This document shows, piece after piece, positions 1-6,329 of a DNA stretch of 7,962 nucleotides. Source of the DNA: Alphaproteobacteria bacterium (GTDB taxonomy: Bacteria > Pseudomonadota > Alphaproteobacteria > Micavibrionales > SZUA-601); assembly GCA_028290805.1 (NCBI GenBank), contig JAQGJA010000007.1:1-7962 (forward strand), in the 5' to 3' direction. A program made the translations under genes and the position numbers. Positions within the stretch are counted from its first letter, which is position 1. Every line of letters starts with the position of its first letter. The notes beneath the pieces are model-generated. The model did no database searches, had not been told where the DNA came from, and saw nothing but the letters and a program-made list of their open reading frames with translations.

Positions 1-1
1 T

Positions 2-79
2 CGATCGGCAATGGAAAGAAAATTCGAGCGTTTCATCGATCCCGGTCTGACCGGATTATTGTATCCTAAAGGCCCATAA
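2..79 (+). CDS. C-terminal end of an unidentified protein (partial)
   Basis: An open frame enters from the left edge and ends at TAA 77-79. It encodes 25 residues ending in ...FIDPGLTGLLYPKGP. It stops 15 bases before the fabB start, so it is probably the upstream member of the same operon. In many alphaproteobacteria that place is taken by fabA, but these residues do not look like a FabA C-terminus to me, so no identity is given. The call rests on the plausible protein-like tail and the tight spacing; the other two plus-strand frames give less convincing peptides. Confidence 0.5.
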   Translation, partial: RSAMERKFERFIDPGLTGLLYPKGP

Positions 80-94
80 AAAAGGTAAATCTAG

Positions 95-1333
95 ATGACA
101 GAAATGAAACAAAACCTCCGCCGCGTCGTTGTTACTGGCATGGGCATTATTTCCTCTATCGGCAATAACGTGGCCGAGGTGGTGGATTCACTGAAAAACA
201 GCAAATCCGGCATCGTCGCCGCGCCCGAATATGCCGATAAGGGCTTTCGCTCGCTGGTGCATGGCACGATCAAGAACCTGAAACTGGACGAGGTCATCGA
301 CCGCCGCGTGATGCGCTTTATGGGCGATGGCGCGGCCTATGCCCATCTGGCGATGGAACAGGCGATTGCCGATGCGGGATTGACGCCCGAACAGGTCAGC
401 AATGAACGCACCGGCATCATCGCAGGATCGGGCGGCCCCTCGACACGCACCCAGGTCGAGGCCGCTTTGACCACCATGGAAAAAGGCGCCAAACGCGTCG
501 GCCCTTTTGCCGTGCCTAAATGCATGTGCAGCGGCGTCTCGGCAAATCTGGCTACCAATTTCAAAATCCGCGGCGTGAATTATTCCATTACTTCTGCATG
601 CAGCACCTCGGCGCATTGCATCGGCAATGCCGCGGAAATGATCCAATGGGGCAAACAGGATATCATGTTCGCCGGTGGCGGCGAAGAACTGGACTGGACC
701 TTGTCCTGCCTGTTCGATGCGATGGGCGCGTTATCCAGCAAATACAACGACACGCCGGAAACGGCCTCCCGCGCCTATGACGCCGATCGCGACGGTTTTG
801 TGATTTCTGCAGGCGGCGGCATGCTGGTGCTGGAGGAATACGAACACGCCAAAGCGCGCGGGGCCAAAATCTATGCCGAGATCACCGGCTACGGCGCCAA
901 TGCCGACGGCGCGGATATGGTCGCGCCAAGCGGCGAAGGCGCGGTGCGCTGCATGAAAATGGCGCTGGCGACGACGGATAAAAACGTCACCTATATCAAT
1001 ACGCACGGCACATCGACACCGGTGGGCGACGCGAAAGAACTGGAAGCGCTGAAAAACGTGTTTGGCGATAACTGCCCGCCTTTTTCCTCGACCAAATCCC
1101 TGACCGGACACAGCCAGGGCGCAACCGGGGTCCAGGAAGCGATTTATTGCCTACTCATGATGCTGCATGATTTCATCACGCCAAGCGCGCATATCGAAAA
1201 CCTGGACCCCGCCGCGGAAGGCATGCCCGTCGTGCGCAAGCTGGTTGAAAATATCAAACACCAGACGGTGATGAGCAACTCCTTCGGCTTCGGCGGCACG
1301 AATGCGTGCCTGGCCTTTTCGCGGGTGGAGTAA
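95..1333 (+). CDS. fabB: Beta-ketoacyl-ACP synthase I (FabB)
   Basis: This enzyme condenses malonyl-ACP with a growing acyl-ACP in type II fatty acid synthesis in the cytoplasm. FabB is the isozyme needed to elongate the cis-unsaturated intermediates made by FabA. The protein has 412 residues, close to the 406 of E. coli FabB. The thiolase-fold Cys-His-His triad is complete: Cys169 in SACSTSAHCIG, His304 in THGTSTPVGD and His339 in KSLTGHSQGATG, with Lys334 in the usual place. The glycine-rich C-terminal GFGGTN lies at 398-403. SAHCIGNAAEMIQWGKQD and the GGGEEL following it favour FabB over FabF. The ATG at 95 is preceded by AAAGG at 81-85, a 9-base spacer, and the N-terminus begins just before the first beta strand (RRVVVTGMG). 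It lies 15 bases after the upstream partial gene and before fabI, which suggests one operon. No damaged residues are seen. Confidence 0.96.
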   Translation: MTEMKQNLRRVVVTGMGIISSIGNNVAEVVDSLKNSKSGIVAAPEYADKGFRSLVHGTIKNLKLDEVIDRRVMRFMGDGAAYAHLAMEQAIADAGLTPEQVSNERTGIIAGSGGPSTRTQVEAALTTMEKGAKRVGPFAVPKCMCSGVSANLATNFKIRGVNYSITSACSTSAHCIGNAAEMIQWGKQDIMFAGGGEELDWTLSCLFDAMGALSSKYNDTPETASRAYDADRDGFVISAGGGMLVLEEYEHAKARGAKIYAEITGYGANADGADMVAPSGEGAVRCMKMALATTDKNVTYINTHGTSTPVGDAKELEALKNVFGDNCPPFSSTKSLTGHSQGATGVQEAIYCLLMMLHDFITPSAHIENLDPAAEGMPVVRKLVENIKHQTVMSNSFGFGGTNACLAFSRVE

Positions 1334-1345
1334 GATGAAACAAGT

Positions 1346-1542
1346 AAGGTTTAACCGCAGAGGCGCAGAGGACCACAGAGGACCGCAGAGGTTCTTTGCA
1401 ATCCCTGAAACCGTGCCTTTGGAAAAAGCTGTTTTTATGCGCAAAGCGCAAGTAATCAATCGATCGTTCTATACTAGCCTGACAGGCCTATTAAAAACTC
1501 TGCGAACCTCTGTGGTCCTCTGCGCCTCTGCGGTTAAACCTT
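1346..1542. repeat. Long inverted repeat of CAGAGG-type units between fabB and fabI
   Basis: Arms 1346-1390 and 1498-1542 are reverse complements at 43 of 45 positions; the inner 36 bases (1346-1381 with 1507-1542) match perfectly. Each arm is itself a run of 9-10 base units of the form CCGCAGAGG / CGCAGAGGA / CCACAGAGGA. The 107-base spacer holds a small stem-loop (TGCGC AAA GCGCA, 1438-1450) and no convincing gene. CAGAGG-rich arms of this sort occur as dispersed repeats in many environmental bacterial genomes (recalled knowledge, no name known to me). In the fab transcript it would fold into a very stable hairpin with a large loop, which could affect readthrough into fabI or mRNA stability. 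No transposase and no clear target duplication are visible. Confidence 0.9.
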
Positions 1543-1579
1543 TTGCCCACGGCATGCACACTCTATCGGAGAATTCCAA

Positions 1580-2383
1580 ATGATTTTAAAAGGCAAGCGC
1601 GGGCTCATCATGGGCGTGGCGAATGATAAATCCATCGCCTGGGGCATCGCAAAAGCCTGTGCCGCGCAAGGGGCCGAGCTGGGCTTCACCTATCAGGGCG
1701 AAGTGTTCAAGAAACGCGTGGAACCTTTGGTGCAATCATTGGGCGGCGCATCCATCCTGGTGGAATGCGATGCCACGAATGAAGAACGGCTGGATCACAC
1801 TTTTGCCGAAGTCGCCGAAAAATGGGGTCATTTCGATTTCCTGGTCCACGCCATTGCGTTCTCGAACAAGGAAGAACTGAAAGGGCGTTATTGCGATACG
1901 TCGTTGGAAAATTTCATGGCGACCATGCATATTTCCTGTTTCTCATTTACCTCGATTGCGCGCCGTGCAGCAAAACTCATGCCCAATGGCGGCGCGATGC
2001 TGACCCTCACCTATATCGGGGCCGAGCGCGTCATTCCGAATTATAATGTCATGGGCGTGGCCAAAGCCGCACTGGAATCGTCGGTCCGTTATTTGGCCGC
2101 CGATTTCGGCAAACAGGATATCCGCGTGCATGCCTTAAGCGCAGGGCCGATGCGCACTTTGGCCGGATCGGCAATCGCCAATGCCCGCTATACTTTCCGC
2201 ACCGCCGAAGACACCGCTGCATTGAACCGTTCCGTCACGCTGGAGGACCTGGGCAATTCCGCCGTGTATTTATTGTCGGATATGAGCCGCGGGACCAGTG
2301 GCGAAGTGCATTACATCGATGCCGGCTTCCGTGCCATGGGCATGCTGCCGCCAGGGCGGATCGGGGCCGAGACGCAGGATTGA
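1580..2383 (+). CDS. fabI: Enoyl-ACP reductase, NADH-dependent type (FabI)
   Basis: This is the last step of each fatty acid elongation cycle: reduction of trans-2-enoyl-ACP to acyl-ACP with a nicotinamide cofactor, in the cytoplasm. It is a 267-residue short-chain dehydrogenase-fold protein, the normal length for FabI. The divergent nucleotide-binding segment GVANDKSIAWGIA is at 12-24. The catalytic set Tyr145, Tyr155 and Lys162 has the FabI spacing Y-x9-Y-x6-K. The SAGP[IM]RTLA segment follows at 187-195. GGAG at 1568-1571 precedes the ATG by 8 bases. The position equivalent to E. coli Gly93 is Ala (HAIAF), as in S. aureus FabI, so this alone does not predict triclosan resistance. It lies downstream of fabB across a 246-base gap filled by the inverted repeat, so cotranscription is likely but not certain. 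No terminator is seen after it. Confidence 0.95.
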   Translation: MILKGKRGLIMGVANDKSIAWGIAKACAAQGAELGFTYQGEVFKKRVEPLVQSLGGASILVECDATNEERLDHTFAEVAEKWGHFDFLVHAIAFSNKEELKGRYCDTSLENFMATMHISCFSFTSIARRAAKLMPNGGAMLTLTYIGAERVIPNYNVMGVAKAALESSVRYLAADFGKQDIRVHALSAGPMRTLAGSAIANARYTFRTAEDTAALNRSVTLEDLGNSAVYLLSDMSRGTSGEVHYIDAGFRAMGMLPPGRIGAETQD

Positions 2384-2413
2384 CATTTTCATATTTTTGC
2401 CTTACGTCTCAAA

Positions 2414-2430
2414 GAACAAAAACATTGTTC
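2414..2430. promoter_or_regulatory. Dyad GAACAA-N5-TTGTTC upstream of the 182-aa gene
   Basis: A 6-bp perfect dyad (GAACAA 2414-2419, TTGTTC 2425-2430) ends directly at the Shine-Dalgarno (GGAGAG, 2431-2436) of the gene starting at 2445. It could be an operator or a small RNA hairpin next to the ribosome site. A consensus -35 hexamer TTGACA lies at 2380-2385, overlapping the fabI stop codon, but no good -10 stands 16-18 bases downstream, so the promoter remains uncertain. The role is inferred from position only. Confidence 0.3.
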
Positions 2431-2444
2431 GGAGAGAGAAACAA

Positions 2445-2993
2445 ATGGATGAAACAAAGCCTGCTATTAACATCCAGCACATGGTTACGGCCACAAAGTA
2501 TTCCACTCGTTACGTGCCCGACAAAGCCAGATTATCCGATCTGAAATTTACCGACGATCCTATTCTAAAGACGAGACGGGACAATGAGAATGATGAATTT
2601 GTACGCCTGTTCTGGATGAATTGGCAGTTTTCACATCCCTTGCTGGAGGACGATAAACCGGTCGATATGGCCATTGAAACCAATGCCTGCCTAGCCTATT
2701 GGAATCAAACTGTGTGTGATGTTGGTTTTTTTCCACGCGCTTATAAGCAGAACGACAAACTGCAAGCAACGACACGGGCGCTCATTTATCAAAATATGCT
2801 GGAAAAAGCACCGCCTGCATTTAAACAAGATATAGCGGAAACGGGAGAAAAACTGCTTACGAATTTCCGTGGAACGCTGGAGACCATCATCACTCAGGCA
2901 GAAGAATTTTTCGGCCCCGAAACAGTCGGCGAACTGCGCGATTATATTGGCCAGGAATTCAACGCGCGTGAAGCTGCTGCTTATACAGCATGA
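2445..2993 (+). CDS. Conserved-looking protein of unknown function, 182 aa
   Basis: I do not recognise this protein. It is soluble-looking, with no signal peptide or membrane segment. The N-terminal 40 residues look extended and charged. The middle is rich in aromatic residues (RLFWMNWQF, AYWNQTVCDVGFF). The C-terminal half (about 105-178) reads as amphipathic helices rich in Glu, Lys, Ala and Gln. The start at 2445 has the strong GGAGAG at 2431-2436. An in-frame upstream start at 2298 would overlap fabI by 86 bases and add a stretch that is simply fabI read in another frame, so it was rejected. Third-position composition is more AT-rich than in fabB or fabI, which could mean a different history. 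It follows fabI by 61 bases and may be read from the fab transcript or from its own promoter around 2380-2410. Confidence 0.8.
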   Translation: MDETKPAINIQHMVTATKYSTRYVPDKARLSDLKFTDDPILKTRRDNENDEFVRLFWMNWQFSHPLLEDDKPVDMAIETNACLAYWNQTVCDVGFFPRAYKQNDKLQATTRALIYQNMLEKAPPAFKQDIAETGEKLLTNFRGTLETIITQAEEFFGPETVGELRDYIGQEFNAREAAAYTA

Positions 2994-3021
2994 TTTAGCG
3001 ATTAACTTCCACAATAAATCC

Positions 3022-3190
3022 ATGGAGCCTTTCTTGGAACGGGCCAAGGCCTTCAATTCCGCTGCCTCTGGTAGCCTTTCCATTGTCCGGCCTTATGAAG
3101 GCCGACGAACACGATGCCTTGTTCGACTGCTATTCCATCCTGGCCGCGCTGAAGCATTTGCAGGCGCAGGGGTTTGAATTGCCGCTATAG
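3022..3190 (+). pseudogene. Probable frameshifted remnant of a small gene
   Basis: Two short frames abut and together read like one protein of about 56 residues. From ATG 3022 the frame gives MEPFLERAKAFNSAASGS and on to about 3094. Around 3085-3095 the coding signal moves to the frame of 3095-3190, which gives MKADEHDALFDCYSILAALK and ends ...GFELPL at TAG 3188-3190. The second part has strongly GC-rich third positions, while the first frame loses that bias after the switch point. No Shine-Dalgarno is clear before 3022. The family is unknown. The alternative is that 3095-3190 is a real 31-residue microprotein or that the region is noncoding. Confidence 0.35.
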
Positions 3191-3266
3191 CTGGTTGGTG
3201 GAATTGTTAAGGGTAAACCGAAGGTTCTTTTTTCACAAATAAAATCCGCAATTTTGCAGGAATAGA

Positions 3267-4112
3267 ATGATTACTTTCAACCCCGATAAAATCCTGCCAT
3301 GGACCGCCAACCTTGGCGACGGACACGAAATACAGCCGCGGCTGCAATATTTCCAGGCGAATGGCACGGCATTGTGTTACGCCGCCATCTGGCATGAAGA
3401 AAAGATATCATCCGAAAGCCACCGCCTGATTGCCAAAGCTTTTGCGGAATTCAAGCCGCAGGCCGTCATTACCGAAGGGCCGGTCAGTATCGCGGAAGCC
3501 AACAAGGAAGCAGACAAGGAAGAATTTGCACGCAACGCTTTGTCCTTTGGCCAGGACGAAATGGAAGAACATTATTATGCCTGCAGGCTGGCCGTGAAAA
3601 ATAATATTCCTTATCTCAGCGGCGAGCCGTCCAAACAGGCCCTGCAGCATTACCTTATCGGGCAAAACTATACTGCATTCGATTTCTTTGCCTATAATTT
3701 CATGCTGCCTTTGGGTTATCTGCAGGACGAAGAGACGGACATCGAAAAGCTGCAGCGTCTGTGGAGTGCAAAGCGTGCGCAATACGATACCATCATGGTG
3801 GAAAAACCGCCCGAAGATGTCACAGCCTTTACGCAATGGTTTTACAAAGGCACAGGGATGGAATTTGCCTTTGGGCATCTGGGCGGAAATCACTCGGATG
3901 TAAACCAGCCTTTCGGTTCTGTTAATCATGTCAGCGGATTGTTCCATCATTACCGCGACCGCCATTGCCTCGGCGTGGCCGAACAGGCAGTGAATGCGTT
4001 TGACCGCGTTCTGGTGGTCTATGGCGCGGCGCATCTGTGGACGCTGCATCCGGCTTTGGAAGACGGGTTTGCGCCTTCGCCCGCCATAAAGGCAAAGCCG
4101 GGTGTTACCTAG
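3267..4112 (+). CDS. TraB/PrgY-GumN-Tiki superfamily-like protein, paralogue 1
   Basis: The 281-residue protein has no signal peptide or membrane helix, so it is probably cytoplasmic. It has the motif order of the superfamily that joins TraB/PrgY, GumN, EreA, ChaN and Tiki. His43 and Glu44 sit at the end of the first strand (AIWHE, with Ala where the usual GxxH has Gly). A strand ends in VITEG with Glu70. SGEP lies at 118-121. An Arg-Asp pair at 230-231 (HHYRDRH) resembles the ERD/ERN motif before the last helix. The final strand carries VVYGAAHLWTL, a GxxH motif with His256. Known members are metal-dependent hydrolases or putative peptidases; the substrate here is unknown. The segment SE[ST]HRLI at 49-55 and FAEFxPxAVI are shared with the paralogue at 5048-5887. 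AGGA at 3258-3261 lies 5 bases before ATG. The stop codon at 4110-4112 directly abuts the convergent gene's stop at 4113. Confidence 0.9.
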   Translation: MITFNPDKILPWTANLGDGHEIQPRLQYFQANGTALCYAAIWHEEKISSESHRLIAKAFAEFKPQAVITEGPVSIAEANKEADKEEFARNALSFGQDEMEEHYYACRLAVKNNIPYLSGEPSKQALQHYLIGQNYTAFDFFAYNFMLPLGYLQDEETDIEKLQRLWSAKRAQYDTIMVEKPPEDVTAFTQWFYKGTGMEFAFGHLGGNHSDVNQPFGSVNHVSGLFHHYRDRHCLGVAEQAVNAFDRVLVVYGAAHLWTLHPALEDGFAPSPAIKAKPGVT

Positions 4113-4637
4113 TTATCGCCTGCCGTTATTGATCGGATATTCGATGATCAGTGTCGTAATCTTGTACGAGGTTTTTTTATCCGGTCCCTGGATTTTTTTC
4201 AGGTAAAGGCCGATCCTGGCCTGGCCTTTGGCAAAGCGGGCTTCGCCCAGGCAGAAAGGCTCGGTTTCTAAATCCATGCAGACGGTTTCGGACATGTCCT
4301 GTAAATTGCCAAGGGTTGCCTGGCCGTGCTGGAATATTTTAATGCCCGTGGAAAGCGTGCTGCGTTTTGTGCGGATGTCTTCCATATCGCGCTGCATATT
4401 CATGGTCCAGCCAAGATGAAATTCCGTATCCAGATTAGGATAAAGTCTGGCCATATCCCATGGCCTGGTCGCCGCCGGGACGGCGTCGGTGACAAAAAAG
4501 GTAGCTTGGTTGAATTTCCCCTTCAGCCCCACCGTTATGCCGAAAATCGCCGGAATGGCCAGGGCCCAGCCCAGCAGAAGGACCAGGCCGAAAACACAAT
4601 AGAAGACCAGGTCTTTGCGCTGCAGGGATTTTGGCAT
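4113..4637 (-). CDS. Membrane-anchored protein of unknown function, 174 aa
   Basis: I do not recognise the family. The protein starts with a short basic cytoplasmic tail (MPKSLQRKD). One strong hydrophobic helix at about residues 9-33 (LVFYCVFGLVLLLGWALAIP) follows, and then about 140 residues probably on the periplasmic side. The outer domain has two cysteines (CMDLETEPFC), which could form a disulfide, and ends in a basic NNGRR. The start at 4637 places the membrane helix at the N-terminus. Longer in-frame starts at 4730 or 4850 add a low-complexity, charged stretch that overlaps the divergent promoter and gene at 4693-4729 and are less likely. Only a weak GAG precedes the chosen start. A TTGACA reads on the minus strand at 4698-4693, but I cannot place a good -10 after it. 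It is convergent with paralogue 1 with no bases between the stop codons. Confidence 0.78.
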   Translation of the reverse strand: MPKSLQRKDLVFYCVFGLVLLLGWALAIPAIFGITVGLKGKFNQATFFVTDAVPAATRPWDMARLYPNLDTEFHLGWTMNMQRDMEDIRTKRSTLSTGIKIFQHGQATLGNLQDMSETVCMDLETEPFCLGEARFAKGQARIGLYLKKIQGPDKKTSYKITTLIIEYPINNGRR

Positions 4638-4692
4638 TGTTCGGGGCTCTTGGGTCGTTGCCCTTTGATAGGAACAGCCATTATTAAAGGAA

Positions 4693-4721
4693 TTGTCAAA
4701 GTCCCTGCCCTGCCCTAATCT
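4693..4721 (+). promoter_or_regulatory. Sigma-70-like promoter giving a possible leaderless mRNA
   Basis: TTGTCA at 4693-4698 (5 of 6 to TTGACA), a 17-base spacer and TAATCT at 4716-4721 stand just before the ATG at 4729. Transcription starting the usual 6-8 bases after the -10 would begin at or within a base or two of that ATG. The same bases read TTGACA on the other strand, so a -35 for the divergent gene may overlap it. No Shine-Dalgarno exists before 4729, which fits a leaderless message. Confidence 0.45.
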
Positions 4722-4728
4722 TTGCGTC

Positions 4729-5040
4729 ATGCGCCACATATCTTTTGCCCTTACCGTCCTTGTTTTCGCCGCCTTCGCCTTTACCGGGGATGCGCTTGCC
4801 GATTGCATTTTGCATGTGCCAAAGACTTGCGAATATAAATCCTCGACCATTTCGACCAGCGGGGAAAAAAGCCCCGGCTATGTCATTGAATATGACTGCC
4901 AGCAGCCGGACGGCACGATCGTGAAATACATGGACTGGGATTTCTCCATTACCAAATATTTCGGCGTCGGCCGCTTTTCCGTACCGCGCAAAACCGTGTT
5001 CAAGCCCTGGGACAAGGACAGTATCGAACTGGATTGCTAG
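4729..5040 (+). CDS. Small secreted four-cysteine protein, 103 aa
   Basis: Residues 1-24 form a clear Sec signal peptide: a short basic start (MRH), a hydrophobic core (LTVLVFAAFAF) and an ALA cleavage site before Asp25. The mature protein is about 79 residues with cysteines at 26, 34, 57 and 103, consistent with two disulfides in the periplasm. It is mostly polar, with a beta-like pattern (YVIEYDC, FSITKYFGVGRFSV). The family is unknown to me. The ATG at 4729 is chosen because it begins the signal peptide; an in-frame TTG at 4693 would prefix 12 residues and fits no ribosome site. No Shine-Dalgarno is visible, and a promoter sits right at the start (4693-4721). It is followed after 7 bases by paralogue 2, so the two are probably one operon. 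Confidence 0.75.
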   Translation: MRHISFALTVLVFAAFAFTGDALADCILHVPKTCEYKSSTISTSGEKSPGYVIEYDCQQPDGTIVKYMDWDFSITKYFGVGRFSVPRKTVFKPWDKDSIELDC

Positions 5041-5047
5041 AGCGGCG

Positions 5048-5887
5048 ATGATCCGTTTTTCCCTGGAAGATATTTTAATTTATTCAACGGCGCTGGAACG
5101 GAAAGACAGGCTGTATCCTTTTGCCGCACGCCATCATAAAGACGATTACGGTTTATGCTTCATAGCCGCGCGCCATGAATATGCCATCAATTCTGAAACG
5201 CACCGCCTAATCGACCGGATGTTTGCAGAGTTCCAGCCAAAGGCGGTGATCCTGGAAGGGCTGACGAGGAGTGAATTTGAGATTGCGTGGGATAAGGAAA
5301 TCGAGGATTTCTTTGTTGCCGATGCGGAAAACAAATTACGGCAGGATCCGGAACATCTCCCCGAATCCAGTTATACTTTGTTAAAGGCTAAAAAAAATAA
5401 CATTGTTATTTTTTCAGGCGAGCCGACAGAACCGGACCAGATCGATTATTTAGTCACAAAGGGTTATTCCGCGGATGATTTTGCAGGAATCATGTTTTTA
5501 TGGGGCATTGCACATTGGCGGACCCATGGCATTGCCGAAGGCGGTCTGGAAAAAATATGGCGCGATAATTACAGGGCTTATAGGACCCGCCTGTCGGATA
5601 AAATGACGGAAGCCTTCGGCAGTTTCCAGGCCTGGTTCCTGAGCAGATCAGGGCCGCCCTTTGATCTTGAAAAAATAGATAATTATTTTGTTGCCCCCGA
5701 CATGTCAAAACCCTTTGGCACTATCCCTCACCTTTCAGGGACATTGTCCCATTTTCGCGATATCAATATTTTGGAAACAATTCAAACCGCACTGAACGCC
5801 CATCGCCGTGTGATGGTCGTTTATGGCGGCAGCCATTACCGGACGCTGAAACCGGCACTGGATAACGGGTTTGGAAGCGCCGGATAA
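5048..5887 (+). CDS. TraB/PrgY-GumN-Tiki superfamily-like protein, paralogue 2
   Basis: The 279-residue protein is homologous over its whole length to the protein at 3267-4112 and keeps the same candidate site. His43-Glu44 lie in FIAARHE (AxxH), Glu70 in VILEG, SGEP at 123-126, and Arg237-Asp238 in SHFRDIN. The final strand VMVVYGGSHYRTL carries GxxH with His263. His43 and Glu70 are at identical numbers in both proteins. There is no signal peptide or membrane helix. Compared with paralogue 1 it has an altered middle section (about 75-110 and 150-200). A hydrolase or peptidase activity is inferred from the superfamily; the substrate is unknown. Only weak ribosome-site sequence precedes the ATG. 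With a 7-base gap from the upstream stop, translation is likely coupled to the secreted protein. A short hairpin overlaps its stop codon. Confidence 0.9.
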   Translation: MIRFSLEDILIYSTALERKDRLYPFAARHHKDDYGLCFIAARHEYAINSETHRLIDRMFAEFQPKAVILEGLTRSEFEIAWDKEIEDFFVADAENKLRQDPEHLPESSYTLLKAKKNNIVIFSGEPTEPDQIDYLVTKGYSADDFAGIMFLWGIAHWRTHGIAEGGLEKIWRDNYRAYRTRLSDKMTEAFGSFQAWFLSRSGPPFDLEKIDNYFVAPDMSKPFGTIPHLSGTLSHFRDINILETIQTALNAHRRVMVVYGGSHYRTLKPALDNGFGSAG

Positions 5888-5893
5888 TCCGGC
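5879..5893. terminator. Small palindrome between convergent genes, possible terminator
   Basis: GCCGGAT-A-ATCCGGC is a perfect 15-base palindrome spanning the TAA of the 5048 gene and ending at the edge of the convergent minus-strand stop (5894-5896). As a hairpin it forms GCCGGA/TCCGGC with a TAA loop. On the plus strand it is followed only by TTATTTC, so a classic U-tract is weak. Bidirectional termination is inferred from the location. Confidence 0.35.
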
Positions 5894-6109
5894 TTATTTC
5901 ACCTTGCCAAGCAGGGCCATAAGATCGCTGAAGCGATAGCCCATGTAATAGGCCAGCGCGCCGCCAGCGATAAGGACCAGGATAATGATCAGCAACATCA
6001 TGCTGTCGCCGCCCTGGCCGGATTTTCGGACCCGTTTGCCGCAGGCTTCGCAGAAATGCGAGTTATAGCCGTTATGCGTGCCACAATGCTTGCAGGTAAT
6101 CGTTTTCAT
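5894..6109 (-). CDS. Zinc-ribbon protein with one membrane helix, 71 aa
   Basis: A CxxC pair at Cys6-Cys9 and a second at Cys20-Cys23 form a short zinc ribbon of the kind found at the N-terminus of many small membrane proteins (CKHCG ... FCEACGKRV). A basic linker (RVRKSGQGG) and a single hydrophobic helix at about 37-56 (MMLLIIILVLIAGGALAYY) follow, then about 15 residues. The zinc ribbon is predicted to be cytoplasmic by the positive-inside rule. The specific role is unknown. On the minus strand a strong AAAGGGGG (plus-strand 6116-6123) precedes the ATG by a few bases. It is convergent with paralogue 2, 6 bases apart. Confidence 0.85.
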   Translation of the reverse strand: MKTITCKHCGTHNGYNSHFCEACGKRVRKSGQGGDSMMLLIIILVLIAGGALAYYMGYRFSDLMALLGKVK

Positions 6110-6149
6110 TCTTTACCCCCTTTGGGAAGGCATTGTTTTGCCTGATTTT

Positions 6150-6178
6150 ATCTGACGTGATTTTTGCCATGCGGTCAA
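6150..6178 (-). promoter_or_regulatory. Candidate promoter of the zinc-ribbon gene
   Basis: On the minus strand TTGACC (plus 6173-6178) and TCAGAT (plus 6150-6155) are 17 bases apart, about 40 bases upstream of the start codon at 6109. The -35 is 5 of 6 and the -10 only 3 of 6. The call is weak but well placed. Confidence 0.3.
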
Positions 6179-6329
6179 GGCATCGTGGCCCGCCCGAGTC
6201 GTTTGGTGCATCCTTAAAATTCCGGCGTGTTATGAACAATCTCCTCTGGGTTTTGTAAAACTGAATAATCCCGGGATGTGAATGAATGTCAGGCGGTATA
6301 AGGACGGCGTAAACCGGGCTTGAATTCCT
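6179..6329. other. Intergenic stretch without recognisable features
   Basis: This is the part of the 6110-6481 gap not explained by the two flanking promoters. Only tiny open frames exist (for example an 8-codon one near 6232). I see no tRNA, repeat or hairpin worth naming. Confidence 0.5.

Noticed and set aside
188..1111. Long minus-strand open frames inside fabB
   Set aside because: They are shadows of the GC-rich third positions of fabB with no family features.
1346..1542. CRISPR array
   Set aside because: The repeats are inverted arms with short tandem sub-units and no regularly spaced unique spacers.
1302..1583. Plus-strand open frame across the fabB-fabI gap
   Set aside because: It is made of the inverted repeat and overlaps both fab genes in another frame; the translation is repeat-driven with no ribosome site.
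1853..1860. Ala at the FabI position where E. coli Gly93 changes give triclosan resistance
   Set aside because: Ala is the natural residue in S. aureus FabI, which is triclosan-sensitive, so no resistance can be claimed.
2414..2430. Dyad as a LexA box
   Set aside because: The alphaproteobacterial LexA site is a direct GTTC-N7-GTTC repeat and the Gram-positive one has a shorter centre; GAAC-N9-GTTC fits neither.
2298..2444. Upstream start for the 182-aa gene
   Set aside because: The added stretch overlaps fabI in another frame and lacks a ribosome site, while 2445 has GGAGAG.
4638..4850. Longer N-terminus for the minus-strand membrane protein
   Set aside because: It would move the membrane helix far inside, add low-complexity sequence, and overlap the divergent signal-peptide gene.
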